Shown in pieces: positions 1 to 7,914 of a DNA stretch of 18,175 bases (positions within the stretch are counted from its first letter, which is position 1; each line of letters begins with the position of its first letter). Source of the DNA: Candidatus Sumerlaeota bacterium (GTDB lineage Bacteria; CG03; SLGR01); NCBI GenBank assembly GCA_007136585.1, contig SLGR01000055.1:1-18175 (forward strand), written 5' to 3'. The position numbers and the translations under genes were made by a program. The notes under the pieces were generated by a model. It was given only the letters and a program-made list of their open reading frames with translations, was not told where the DNA came from and searched no databases.

Positions 1-533
1 ATAATATGGATTACGGTTATGTGGGCCTCCTGTATATGAGAGGTAATATCGGAGGGAACAGCAACCATAACATCGCAGAGATCTTTCAGTAAGCCGCCTG
101 AAGAACCGGTCAACCCCACCGTTTTTGCGCCAACCTCGCCGGCGGCAGCGGCAGCCTTGAGCACCGGATCAGAATTTCCCGAAGTGGATATGAGAACCAC
201 CGCGTCATCATCCGCAGCCAGGGCTCTTACCTGCCTGCTGAACACATGGCTGAAATCATAATCATTGGAAACGGCTGTAAGAAGCGAGGTGTTTGTTGTA
301 AGCGCCAGCGCCGGGAGCGGAGAACGGTCTTTTCTGAACCTGCATTGAAGCTCAGTGGCAAAATGCTGCGCATCCGCAGCCGAACCTCCGCAGCCGAGAA
401 CCAGCACCCGGCCGCCGGAGTCCAGGGATTTTTTCAGAATTTCCGCCGCGTGCTCTATATCTGCGGTAATCTCCCTGAGCCCTTCAACCGCGTCGGATGC
501 CTTTTCAAGGTATGCGGTTATCACACTGCGCAT
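1..533 (-). CDS. gmhA: Sedoheptulose-7-phosphate (phosphoheptose) isomerase GmhA, 3' end cut by window edge
   Basis: Partial gene with 177 complete codons before the left edge, against about 190 in the family, so only the C-terminal tail is missing. GmhA converts sedoheptulose 7-phosphate to D-glycero-D-manno-heptose 7-phosphate, the first step of ADP-heptose synthesis for LPS inner core; it is a cytosolic SIS-domain enzyme. The reading shows CGGSAADAQHFATEL, which carries the His and Glu metal ligands, then TTNTSLLTAVSNDYDF, the phosphate-binding TSGNSD, LTGSSGG and the IQEAHI motif with catalytic Gln and His. DiaA is a related SIS protein, but the NDYDFSHVFSRQ stretch and the metal ligands favour GmhA. 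The ATG lies 4 nt after the accC stop with no clear Shine-Dalgarno, so translation is probably coupled to accC. Confidence 0.9.
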   Translation of the reverse strand, partial: MRSVITAYLEKASDAVEGLREITADIEHAAEILKKSLDSGGRVLVLGCGGSAADAQHFATELQCRFRKDRSPLPALALTTNTSLLTAVSNDYDFSHVFSRQVRALAADDDAVVLISTSGNSDPVLKAAAAAGEVGAKTVGLTGSSGGLLKDLCDVMVAVPSDITSHIQEAHITVIHI

Positions 534-537
534 GGGT

Positions 538-1875
538 TTAAAGACTCATCTCATCCTGGATAAAATGAGTATTGAAACTGCCTTTTAAAAACTTCTTGTT
601 CTTCAGAACTTCTATATGAAAGGGTATCGTGGTACTGACCCCTCCTATTTCAAACTCGTTTAAGGCCCGGCGCATACGGGCTATGGCCTCTTCCCGGTCG
701 GAACCGTGAGAGATAACCTTGGCGATCATTGAGTCGTAATAAGCCGGTATCTCATACCCCGCATGAACAGCCGTATCAACCCTTATACCGGGACCTCCCG
801 GAAGATTAAATACTGTAATGAGCCCCGCTGAAGGCATAAAGTCCCTCGTGTGATCTTCCGCGTTTATCCGGCACTCTATGGCGTGTCCGTAAGGCTCTAC
901 ATGTCCCGGACTGAGCTCTTCACCGGCAGCCAGCCTTATCTGCTCCTTGACCAGATCAACTCCGGTAACCTCCTCGGAAACCGGATGCTCAACCTGGATC
1001 CGGGTATTCATTTCCATAAAATAAAAATTCTCATTTTCATCCACCAGGAACTCCACCGTTCCCACGGTAACATAGTTTATTGATTTTGCCGCCCTTATGG
1101 CAGCCTTGCCCATCCTCTTTCTCAACTTCATATTAACTGCGGGGGAAGGAGATTCCTCAATGAGTTTCTGGTGCTTACGCTGAATAGAACACTCTCTCTC
1201 CGGGAAATAATGCACGTTCCCTTTCTTATCCGCGGATATCTGGAACTCAATATGCCGGGGAGCCTTGAGGTATTTTTCAATATATATGCCGCCTTTGCTG
1301 AAAGCCTTTTTCGCCTCGTTCTGAGCCGAGACAAACCCCTTCCTCAGGGACTCCTCGTCTTCCACTATGCGCATACCTTTTCCTCCGCCCCCCGCGGCGG
1401 CCTTAAGGATAACCGGATATCCGATCTTTTTTGCTACCCTGACGGCTTTCTCAACCTTGTTCAGAATAGTCTTGCTTCCCGGTATTATGGGCACTCCTTC
1501 GCGGTCCATTATTTCCCGTGCCCGGGCTTTATCCCCCATGGAGAGGATAGCCTCCTTGGAGGGACCTATGAACTTAATGCCGCAGGTCTCGCAGATTTCG
1601 GCAAAATGAGAATTTTCAGCAAGAAACCCGTACCCGGGATGTATGGCATCAGCGCCGGAGATCTCCGCTGCGCTTATAATATTTGCCATATTAAGGTAGC
1701 TCTCAGAGGCAGGGTCAGCCCCCACGCATATACTCTCGTCGGCGTTACGGGTGGCAAACGAGTTTCCGTCAACCTGCGAGTGTATCACCACCGTCTTTAT
1801 ACCAAGCTCCTTGCAGGCTCTTATTATCCTAAGGGCTATCTCCCCGCGGTTTGCTATGAGTATTTTTTTAAACAC
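538..1875 (-). CDS. accC: Biotin carboxylase subunit of acetyl-CoA carboxylase
   Basis: AccC uses ATP and bicarbonate to carboxylate the biotin on AccB, the first half-reaction of acetyl-CoA carboxylase, which makes malonyl-CoA for fatty acid synthesis. The 445-aa length matches the family. It opens with the biotin-carboxylase N-terminal FKKILIANRGEIALRIIRAC and HPGYGFLAENSHFAEIC. Next come the ATP-grasp glycine loop AAAGGGGKGMRIV and the FMEMNTRIQVEHPVSEEVTG active-site block with the ATP/Mg Glu residues and catalytic Arg. The C-terminal lid domain contains AIECRINAEDP-like AIECRINAEDH. Start is GTG, overlapping the end of accB by 8 nt with only a weak GAAG upstream, so coupling to accB is likely. 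The carboxyltransferase subunits AccA and AccD are not in the window. Confidence 0.97.
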   Translation of the reverse strand: MFKKILIANRGEIALRIIRACKELGIKTVVIHSQVDGNSFATRNADESICVGADPASESYLNMANIISAAEISGADAIHPGYGFLAENSHFAEICETCGIKFIGPSKEAILSMGDKARAREIMDREGVPIIPGSKTILNKVEKAVRVAKKIGYPVILKAAAGGGGKGMRIVEDEESLRKGFVSAQNEAKKAFSKGGIYIEKYLKAPRHIEFQISADKKGNVHYFPERECSIQRKHQKLIEESPSPAVNMKLRKRMGKAAIRAAKSINYVTVGTVEFLVDENENFYFMEMNTRIQVEHPVSEEVTGVDLVKEQIRLAAGEELSPGHVEPYGHAIECRINAEDHTRDFMPSAGLITVFNLPGGPGIRVDTAVHAGYEIPAYYDSMIAKVISHGSDREEAIARMRRALNEFEIGGVSTTIPFHIEVLKNKKFLKGSFNTHFIQDEMSL

Positions 1876-2308
1876 TTTCTTCTATCTCAAAAAGTTCCTG
1901 TCCGTACTGCACAGAGTCGTTATTTTTTATAAGCTTAACGGCAATACGGCCGGAGACCGGAGCAAGTATCTCCTTCATTATTTTCATGGATTCAACCGCT
2001 CCCAGAACCTCTCCTTTATCAACCTTCTGCCCGGACCTCACTGATGCTTTCCTGCTGGGCGGGACCACATCCCGGTATATCCCGACCGAATGGGAATAGA
2101 CTGTTACTTTTTTCTTTTCACCGCTTTCTTCAGGGCCCCGGGCCTGTTCCTTCCCGGGTTCAGCAGCAGCCGTTTCCTCTTTATTATCCGGCATCCTGAC
2201 AACTAAAATATTATTGCTTCCCGAAGCGTACTCTATCTCCTGAATATCGGTATCCTTCATAGCGGAAGCAAGCTCTTTTATCTTTTTTTCAGCATCCTTA
2301 AATCTCAT
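1868..2308 (-). CDS. accB: Biotin carboxyl carrier protein of acetyl-CoA carboxylase
   Basis: AccB (146 aa) carries the covalently bound biotin that shuttles CO2 from AccC to the carboxyltransferase. The N-terminal segment (about 1-40) is a short helical region, the middle (about 45-70) is an acidic, Ala/Glu-rich linker typical of AccB, and the C-terminal 75 residues form the biotinyl/lipoyl domain. The biotinylation site reads AVESMKIMKEI, so the target lysine is present but the common AMKM context is SMKI here, a mild variant. KVDKGEVLGAVE and APVSGRIAVKLIKNNDSVQYGQEL are standard for the fold. The ATG overlaps the efp stop as ATGA and has a good GAGGG ribosome site 7 nt upstream. The gene directly precedes accC, the usual arrangement. 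Confidence 0.95.
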   Translation of the reverse strand: MRFKDAEKKIKELASAMKDTDIQEIEYASGSNNILVVRMPDNKEETAAAEPGKEQARGPEESGEKKKVTVYSHSVGIYRDVVPPSRKASVRSGQKVDKGEVLGAVESMKIMKEILAPVSGRIAVKLIKNNDSVQYGQELFEIEESV

Positions 2309-2865
2309 GAATCTGCCCTCGAAATATACTCTCCCGTCCTTGTATCTACAATCACTTTTTCCCCCTGCTCTATGAAAAGCGGAACATCCACCTCAAGACC
2401 GGTCTCAAGCTTAACCTTCTTTGTAGCACCGCTTACCGTGTTTCCTTTAACCCCCGGGGCTGCCTGGGTCACTTCCATAACAATTTTGGGAGGAAACTCC
2501 ACATCAAGTATCTCGGTTCCGTACATTATGAGGTCTGCTTCGTTCCCCTCTATCAGATACTCTTTTTTATCTCCTATAAGAGTGGAATGAACGTTCAACT
2601 GGGAGAAATCACCCGTATCCATAAAAACAAAAGATTCCCCGTCTCTGTAGAGAAACTGCATTGTCTTTTTTTCAACTATAGCCTGGGTTACCTTTTCCGT
2701 GGCCCTGAAAGTTTTCTCAACTATCTGCCCAGTGCTTACATTCTTTGCCTTAACCTTCATATAGGCGCCGCCTTTGCCGGGTTTATGATGCTGAAACCAG
2801 ACCACGCTGCATACCGAACCGTCCAGGAGAAGGTAGATCTTGTTGCTTATTTTATTTACGGGGAT
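2305..2865 (-). CDS. efp: Translation elongation factor P; no canonical start codon
   Basis: EF-P binds ribosomes stalled at proline runs and helps peptide bond formation. The three OB-type domains are recognisable: KPGKGGAY in domain I, MQFLYRDGESFVFMDT in domain II and a C-terminal GNTVSGATKKVKLETG...TRTGEYISRA domain. The first usable ATG/GTG/TTG in frame is GTG at 2805, which would cut about 20 residues off domain I (166 aa). The frame stays open upstream to TGA at 2914-2916, and residues encoded there (NKISNKIYLLLDGSVCSVV) align with the EF-P N-terminus spacing for spacing (N, 12 residues to the DG pair, then VV before FQH). A start at ATC 2863-2865 gives 186 aa, the usual family length, so I annotate that. 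The tip lysine (K31 in that numbering) is present; no EpmA/EpmB-type modification gene is visible. The stop overlaps accB by 4 nt. Confidence 0.85.
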   Translation of the reverse strand: MPVNKISNKIYLLLDGSVCSVVWFQHHKPGKGGAYMKVKAKNVSTGQIVEKTFRATEKVTQAIVEKKTMQFLYRDGESFVFMDTGDFSQLNVHSTLIGDKKEYLIEGNEADLIMYGTEILDVEFPPKIVMEVTQAAPGVKGNTVSGATKKVKLETGLEVDVPLFIEQGEKVIVDTRTGEYISRADS

Positions 2866-3893
2866 TGTCTGGTTAACTGTTCGCTCCCTTCCGAAGTTAT
2901 AAGATACGTATCCTCAAGCCGCATCCCTCCTGCCCCGCGGATATATATCCCGGGCTCAACCGTAACAACCATTGATTCCTTAAGCACAGTGCGGGATTCC
3001 GGAACAAGCCGGGGCCCTTCATGAACATCAAGTCCCACCCCGTGCCCGAGCCCGTGAGTAAAATATTTCTCAAAACCGTAACGCTTAAGCACGCCCCGGA
3101 CCGCGGAATCAATATCGGAACATACGGCCCCCGGACGAAGTTTTTTTTCCCCGGCAGCCTTGGCCTCGCCAAGTATTCCGAGAAGGTTTTCCGAATCAAA
3201 ATTACTAACAAATTTAGACAAAATAAGCGTTCTTGTCAAGTCACTGCAGTATCCTTTGTATCTTATCCCGTAATCAATTTTCAGCCACCCGAAGCCTATT
3301 ATATCGTCTGAAGGCATATGGTGGGGCCTGGCTGAGTTTTTACCGGAAGCAACCACGGGAGTAAAAGAGCATCCGGAAAACCCGTCCTGCCAGGCCTTCA
3401 TCTGCAGGTACCCGGCAAGCTCCGCTTCAGTTTTCCCCATCCACCTGCCGGGTTCCACAGATTCAACTATCTCCGCAGCCTTCCGGCAGGCCCGCCTTAT
3501 CAGCTCAATCTCACCGGGCTCTTTTACGGACCGCATCTCCGAAACAAACCCGGCCTGTTCGCCTCCCAGGGAAGTTAATTTACTGAAATTCTCGCAGGAA
3601 AGAAGCTCGGCTTCAAAAAAAAACCTGCGGCGGCCTATAAACTCCTTAAGCTCCTCCGGCCACCCCCCCTTGAACCTGCGGCACTCCACAGCTTCTGAAG
3701 ATGTTTCAAGGGCCTGAGTAAAGTTTACAGGAGGGCTGAAAAGGATACTTCTCTCTGAATCCACAAAAAGGACCCCGCCGCTCTGGGAGGCGGTCAGGTA
3801 GTATATGGAAGAGCTGTCAAGTATTACACCGGCCTCAAACCCCCCGGCGGAGGCCCTTTTTATCAGTCTATCTATCCTTGCTTTTTCATTCAC
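2856..3893 (-). CDS. pepQ: M24 family aminopeptidase (Xaa-Pro aminopeptidase/dipeptidase-like)
   Basis: A cytosolic metallopeptidase of the pita-bread (M24B) family, which removes N-terminal residues preceding proline or splits Xaa-Pro dipeptides. The N-terminal creatinase-like domain (about 1-125) is followed by the catalytic domain with all five metal ligands: Asp in KIDYGIRYKGYCSDLTRT (two Asp), His in THGLGHGVGLDVHEGP, Glu in VTVEPGIYI and Glu in GMRLEDTYLIT. About 345 aa, normal for the PepQ/YpdF/YqhT group. I chose GTG at 3893, which has GAGG about 9 nt upstream and overlaps the aroQ stop by 8 nt; a TTG at 3908 is possible but lacks a ribosome site. Adjacency to efp is common in many bacteria, and both genes deal with proline-containing sequences. 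Exact substrate (aminopeptidase or dipeptidase) is not decided by sequence alone. Confidence 0.88.
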   Translation of the reverse strand: MNEKARIDRLIKRASAGGFEAGVILDSSSIYYLTASQSGGVLFVDSERSILFSPPVNFTQALETSSEAVECRRFKGGWPEELKEFIGRRRFFFEAELLSCENFSKLTSLGGEQAGFVSEMRSVKEPGEIELIRRACRKAAEIVESVEPGRWMGKTEAELAGYLQMKAWQDGFSGCSFTPVVASGKNSARPHHMPSDDIIGFGWLKIDYGIRYKGYCSDLTRTLILSKFVSNFDSENLLGILGEAKAAGEKKLRPGAVCSDIDSAVRGVLKRYGFEKYFTHGLGHGVGLDVHEGPRLVPESRTVLKESMVVTVEPGIYIRGAGGMRLEDTYLITSEGSEQLTRQSP

Positions 3894-4311
3894 CTGCCGC
3901 CGCCTCAAGCGCCATAATATAACTCTTTGAACCGAAGCCGCATATAACTCCTTCAGCCGCGGGGGCCGTCACCGAACGTCGCCTCGCCTCGTCCCGGCCC
4001 AGAATATTGCTCATATGCACTTCTATAACCCTGCCCCGGAAAGCCTTCAGCGCATCCAGGAGGGATATACTGGTATGGGTAAGTCCGGCCGGGTTTATTA
4101 TTATCGTTCCGGCATCAGAAGATGATATGCGGTCTATTATAGCTCCTTCGTGGTTTGACTGGAAAAACTCCGCCGCCACATTGAGTTCTCCGGCTTTTTC
4201 ACGTATTCGGCTGTTTATATCATCCAGTGTCTCAGTCCCGTATATCTCAGGTTCGCGGGTTCCCAGCGTATCCATATTAGGCCCGTGAATCACAAGTATT
4301 TTAGCGCTCAT
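3886..4311 (-). CDS. aroQ: Type II 3-dehydroquinate dehydratase
   Basis: AroQ dehydrates 3-dehydroquinate to 3-dehydroshikimate, step three of the shikimate pathway. At 141 aa it has the size of the small dodecameric type II enzyme. Seen: [19 protein letters not shown] (the catalytic Arg and Tyr lie in REPEIY), [48 protein letters not shown] with the catalytic His, and GVICGFG. It differs mildly from the common forms: GPNLNLLG reads GPNMDTLG and GAYTHTS reads AGLTHTS; the catalytic residues remain. The ATG has GGGAGG 8 nt upstream and overlaps the slipin stop by 11 nt. AroB, which makes its substrate, is encoded upstream in the same run, separated by nfeD and the slipin gene. Confidence 0.95.
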   Translation of the reverse strand: MSAKILVIHGPNMDTLGTREPEIYGTETLDDINSRIREKAGELNVAAEFFQSNHEGAIIDRISSSDAGTIIINPAGLTHTSISLLDALKAFRGRVIEVHMSNILGRDEARRRSVTAPAAEGVICGFGSKSYIMALEAAAGE

Positions 4312-5047
4312 TTTTGCCGCCTCCCTTCAGAAAAGCGTTCAGCAGGTCCACGGGGACAGGAAATATGGTTGTTGAATTATTCTCCATTGCTATCTCCGTG
4401 AGAGTCCTTAAAAACCTCAGCTGTATGCCTACAGGATTTTTTGACAGAACTTCCGCGGCCGCTGCAAGCTTCTCCGAAGCCTGGAACTCTCCTTCGGCGT
4501 TTATGATCTTGGCCCTCCTGTCTCGCTCAGCCTCCGCCTGCGCGGCTATCGCCCGCTGCATCTGCTCAGGTATCTGAACATCCTTTATCTCCACCATACT
4601 CACCTTTATACCCCAGGGGTCGGTGGCCTTGTCTATTATACTCTGCAGTTTGCTGTTAAGTTTCTCCCTCTCAGAAAGGACTTCGTCAAGCTCAGCCTCC
4701 CCCACTACGCTTCGCAAGGTCGTCTGCGAAACCTGGGAAGTTGCCATAACGTAATTCTGAACCTCTACTATAGCCTTTGAAGGATCCATAACCCGGAAAT
4801 AGACTACCGCGTTAACGCTTACAGGAACATTATCCCTGGTTATGACTTCCTGAACAGGCACATCAAGGACTATTGTCCTGAGCGATACCTTGATTATCTT
4901 GTCTACCATAGGAATTATAAAGAAAAGCCCCGGACCTTTCGCCCCTACCAGACGCCCCAGCCTGAAAATAACCCCTCTTTCATACTCATCCACTATCCTT
5001 ACCGCTGAAACAAATATTACAACAGCTACAATTATTACAGCATACAT
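4301..5047 (-). CDS. Slipin/stomatin-like SPFH (band 7) membrane protein
   Basis: A 248-aa prokaryotic slipin. One N-terminal membrane segment (about residues 2-16) is followed by [15 protein letters not shown], the [13 protein letters not shown] signature, the SPFH domain with [30 protein letters not shown] (about 60-85), [21 protein letters not shown], and a charged Ala/Glu-rich helical coiled coil (about 170-200, [23 protein letters not shown]). Such proteins form large oligomers on the membrane, and in archaea and bacteria they pair with NfeD proteases (the P. horikoshii PH1511/PH1510 pair is the studied case). Here nfeD ends only 12 nt upstream. The ATG has AGGAGG 7 nt upstream, one of the strongest ribosome sites in this window. 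Likely an inner-membrane scaffold or regulator of the NfeD protease; this is inference from the pairing. Confidence 0.93.
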   Translation of the reverse strand: MYAVIIVAVVIFVSAVRIVDEYERGVIFRLGRLVGAKGPGLFFIIPMVDKIIKVSLRTIVLDVPVQEVITRDNVPVSVNAVVYFRVMDPSKAIVEVQNYVMATSQVSQTTLRSVVGEAELDEVLSEREKLNSKLQSIIDKATDPWGIKVSMVEIKDVQIPEQMQRAIAAQAEAERDRRAKIINAEGEFQASEKLAAAAEVLSKNPVGIQLRFLRTLTEIAMENNSTTIFPVPVDLLNAFLKGGGKNER

Positions 5048-5059
5048 CCGAGAACCTCC

Positions 5060-6337
5060 TTAATCATTCTTCTTTACTCTGACCCTGTTTCCCGAAACTT
5101 CCGTTACCGTAACCTCAGATCCTGCCGGGATGAACCCGGAGTCGCTTACAGCTGCCCATATCTCTCCGCGCACAAAAACCTCACCTGACGGCTCCAGAGG
5201 AGTTCTTGTCTCCCCTGAAAGTCCCACCATACCTTCGGATCCGGTACTTACTTTCTTTAGCTGCGCCCTTATCCCGGAGCCGGCCGCAAATACAAAAAAA
5301 AGAGCTGTAGAGGCGGCGGCGCCGGCTATAAGGCTCACAGAAAGATCCAGGGGAAACTCTTTTATATCGTAAAGAGTAAGAGAACCTATAATAAAACTTA
5401 TAAGCCCGCCGGCCGTTAAGACCCCGAATGAGGGAACCCATATATCCATAACCATAAGCATAACACCCAGGATTATAAGCAGGAGACCTGCAGTATTTAT
5501 GGGAATCACCTGGAAAGCCAGCATCGCAAGAAGCAGGGAAACCCCGCCCAGGGCGGCCCCGAAACCTATTCCGGGGTTTGTAACCTCATAGATAAGCCCG
5601 TATACTCCAAGCAGCATAAGGATATAGGCCAGGTTGGGATGAGCTATATGATTGAGGAACCTCCTGGAGAAACTCATAGCGTGCTCCTCTACCCCCTCCC
5701 CGAAACTTAACGTATGCTCCACCCCGTGCTTAAAGACCTTTTTCCCTTCAAGAACTTCAAGCATTCCCACAAAATCGTCCGTGAGATATTCAATCACGTT
5801 TTTCTCAAGAGCCTCGGAAGAAGCGGCGCTTATGCTCTCATATACAGCCCGTTCTGCCCAAGAAACGTTGCGGGAACTTTTCTCCGCAAGTCCCCGCATA
5901 AGAGCGGCGGCGTCCTCCGCCGCTTTCTCCTGCACAGTATCACTGTCGCCTTCGCCGTCGCCGCCGGAACCCATTCTGACAGGATGGGCGCTTCCGATAC
6001 TGGTCCCCCGGGCCATAACCGCTATATCCGAAGCCATTACTATGAAGGCACCCGCAGAGGCAGCGCGCGCCCCGCTTGGCCCCACATAGACAATTACAGG
6101 GAAAGGCGCCGCCTGGATATCCCTTACTATCTGCCTCATAGAGTCCATCAACCCGCCCGGGGTATCCACTCTTATTATGACAGCCGAGACATCATCCCTG
6201 CCAAGCCCCTCCGATATATAATCGGCAACCACAGGATTCACGGGCCCGTCCAGCTCAAGAAGATATACCCTGCCGTAAGCAGAAACGGCGGTAAAAGCAA
6301 AGATAACCGGAAGAAAAAGCGCCTTAAGCTTGTTCAA
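5060..6337 (-). CDS. nfeD: NfeD-type membrane-bound ClpP-class serine protease (long form)
   Basis: Long NfeD protein, 425 aa. Residues 1-21 look like a signal peptide (hydrophobic LKALFLPVIFAFTAVSAYG). The ClpP-class protease domain spans about 24-195: IIRVDTPGG, then SGARAASAGAF with the probable nucleophile Ser94, SIGSAHPV, and Lys138 in VQEKAAEDAA as the likely general base (Ser-Lys dyad as in P. horikoshii PH1510-N). About four to five membrane helices lie between 233 and 352, and a C-terminal OB-fold NfeD domain covers about 360-425 (GLSGETRTPLEPSGEVFVRGE). The protease domain should face the periplasm. Its partner slipin is immediately downstream. The start is TTG, inside the end of aroB (14-nt overlap), with AAGGGA only a few nt upstream; no better in-frame start is seen. 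The role, degrading or trimming membrane-associated substrates, is known only in outline for this family. Confidence 0.93.
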   Translation of the reverse strand: MNKLKALFLPVIFAFTAVSAYGRVYLLELDGPVNPVVADYISEGLGRDDVSAVIIRVDTPGGLMDSMRQIVRDIQAAPFPVIVYVGPSGARAASAGAFIVMASDIAVMARGTSIGSAHPVRMGSGGDGEGDSDTVQEKAAEDAAALMRGLAEKSSRNVSWAERAVYESISAASSEALEKNVIEYLTDDFVGMLEVLEGKKVFKHGVEHTLSFGEGVEEHAMSFSRRFLNHIAHPNLAYILMLLGVYGLIYEVTNPGIGFGAALGGVSLLLAMLAFQVIPINTAGLLLIILGVMLMVMDIWVPSFGVLTAGGLISFIIGSLTLYDIKEFPLDLSVSLIAGAAASTALFFVFAAGSGIRAQLKKVSTGSEGMVGLSGETRTPLEPSGEVFVRGEIWAAVSDSGFIPAGSEVTVTEVSGNRVRVKKND

Positions 6338-7403
6338 GTTCCCTTATAACCTCTTTTATAAGCTTCTCTTCAACCTCCACGCCGGGGCGAACCTCACCCG
6401 GTGAAAACGGCAGCACAAACTCTATTCTGCCCCGGCGGACCTTCTTATCAAGTTTCATTATCTCAATAAGCTTCTCCGGGTCATGGTCTCCGGTTATGCC
6501 GACCGGAAGCCCAAGCCTCTCAAGAACCTCAACGACCTCTTCCGTAATTGATTTACCCCCCAGGTACTCCGATATACGGCAGGCGGCGACCATACCTATT
6601 GATACCGCCTCACCGTGAGTCAGCTTCCCGTACCCCCCGGATGTCTCAAGGGCGTGCCCGAGAGTATGGCCCAGGTTAAGAACCCTCCTTAAACCTCTCT
6701 CTTTCTCGTCTTCAACCACAACCGAGGCCTTTATCTTAACGCATTCCGAGACCGCCACCTCCATAACCGCGCTATCCCTGGATAATATGCTGTCAGCGTT
6801 ATCCCGGATAAACCCTAAAAACCTCTCTCCCTGGATAAGCGCGTGCTTCACCACCTCGGCAAGCCCGCTTGCGTACTCGCGCTCCGAAAGCGTTCCCAGA
6901 AGCTCTGTATCGGTGTGAACATAAAGGGGCTGATAAAAGGTGCCCACAAGATTTTTTCCCGACGGAAGGTTTACACCGGTCTTGCCGCCCACAGCGCTGT
7001 CTACCTGGGCCAGGAGAGAGGTGGGAACGTTTATAAAAGGAACCCCGCGCAGGTAAGTAGATGCGGAGAAACCAGCCAGGTCCCCCACCACACCCCCGCC
7101 GAACCCCAGAACCGGAGTGAACCGTTCAACCCGGCGCCGGCTCATCTCCATGTAAATTTCCTTCGCCTTATGAAGGGATTTGGATCCTTCCCCGTCTTCT
7201 ACAATAAAAATATCAAACTTTAAACCGCATTTTTTCAGGGCCGCGGAAACCCTGTCAATGTAAAGCCCCGAAACACTCCGGTCCGATACGATAAATACCC
7301 TCTCAGAATCGGTATATTCCTTTACTCTTATACCAAGCTCCTCAATACTCTCCCCAACCCTGACCAGGTAGGGAGAGAACGGCAGATCAACTTTTATCAG
7401 CAT
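6324..7403 (-). CDS. aroB: 3-dehydroquinate synthase
   Basis: AroB cyclises DAHP to 3-dehydroquinate (step two of the shikimate pathway) using NAD+ and a divalent metal. Length 359 aa, normal. Visible are the phosphate/NAD motif DGEGSKSLHKA, GGGVVGDLAGFSASTYLRGV, the long conserved block PTSLLAQVDSAVGGKTGVNL with the catalytic Lys, KNLVGTFYQP, the metal ligand Glu in GLAEVVKHALI, and the two metal-ligand His in NLGHTLGHALE and LTHGEAVSIGM. The ATG overlaps the end of aroK by 17 nt and has AAGGG 6 nt upstream. The aroK-aroB order is classic; DAHP synthase itself is not in the window. Confidence 0.97.
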   Translation of the reverse strand: MLIKVDLPFSPYLVRVGESIEELGIRVKEYTDSERVFIVSDRSVSGLYIDRVSAALKKCGLKFDIFIVEDGEGSKSLHKAKEIYMEMSRRRVERFTPVLGFGGGVVGDLAGFSASTYLRGVPFINVPTSLLAQVDSAVGGKTGVNLPSGKNLVGTFYQPLYVHTDTELLGTLSEREYASGLAEVVKHALIQGERFLGFIRDNADSILSRDSAVMEVAVSECVKIKASVVVEDEKERGLRRVLNLGHTLGHALETSGGYGKLTHGEAVSIGMVAACRISEYLGGKSITEEVVEVLERLGLPVGITGDHDPEKLIEIMKLDKKVRRGRIEFVLPFSPGEVRPGVEVEEKLIKEVIRELEQA

Positions 7404-7914
7404 TGTTTTCCCTTAACTTTCTGATCATACATACTATCTTTTCAGCCGATTCTTCGGGTTTAAGCCCGGTAGTATCAATAGAGAAGTCGCACCTGGCGTA
7501 CAGGTTCTCCCGCTCCGAGGCTATTTTCTCTATAGCTTTTACAGGGTCTTCAACATTAAGAAGCGGTCTGGCGGAACTCTCTGAGACTCGTCTCCGGATC
7601 TCCAGGGGAGAGGCCTTCAGGCAGACTATGAGAGAGTTCCTCTCAAGTTCTTCCATATTTCCGGGATCCTTAACAACTCCGCCCCCGGTAGCTATCACGA
7701 AATTATTCAGAAGCGAGACCATTCTCACAGCCTTCTTTTCAATCTCCCGGAAAGCCGGTTCCCCGTCTTCAGAGAAAATCCGGGATATTTTTTTACCGGT
7801 ATCCCTTTCTATCATATCATCCGTATCCACAAACTCCATATCCAGAATATCCGCCAGCTTCCGGCCCACTGAACTCTTCCCCGTACCCATCATTCCGGTA
7901 ATTGCTATATTCAT
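7387..7914 (-). CDS. aroK: Shikimate kinase
   Basis: AroK phosphorylates shikimate at the 3-OH with ATP, step five of the pathway. The 175-aa NMP-kinase fold shows the Walker A loop GMMGTGKSSVGRKLA (residues 7-21), the shikimate-binding VDTDDMIE, FREIEKKAV, ATGGGVV, and the lid region with SSARPLL. The ATG overlaps the stop of the preceding 55-codon ORF as ATGA and has no good ribosome site of its own (only GGG more than 8 nt away), which suggests coupling to that ORF. It overlaps aroB downstream by 17 nt. Confidence 0.96.
   Translation of the reverse strand: MNIAITGMMGTGKSSVGRKLADILDMEFVDTDDMIERDTGKKISRIFSEDGEPAFREIEKKAVRMVSLLNNFVIATGGGVVKDPGNMEELERNSLIVCLKASPLEIRRRVSESSARPLLNVEDPVKAIEKIASERENLYARCDFSIDTTGLKPEESAEKIVCMIRKLRENNADKS

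Noticed and set aside
1171-1932. Plus-strand open frame of 253 codons opposite accC
   Set aside because: Shadow of accC; no motif, start context or codon pattern supports it.
5714-6349. Plus-strand open frame of 211 codons opposite nfeD
   Set aside because: Basic, His/Arg-rich translation typical of an antisense frame; nfeD is clearly coding on the minus strand.
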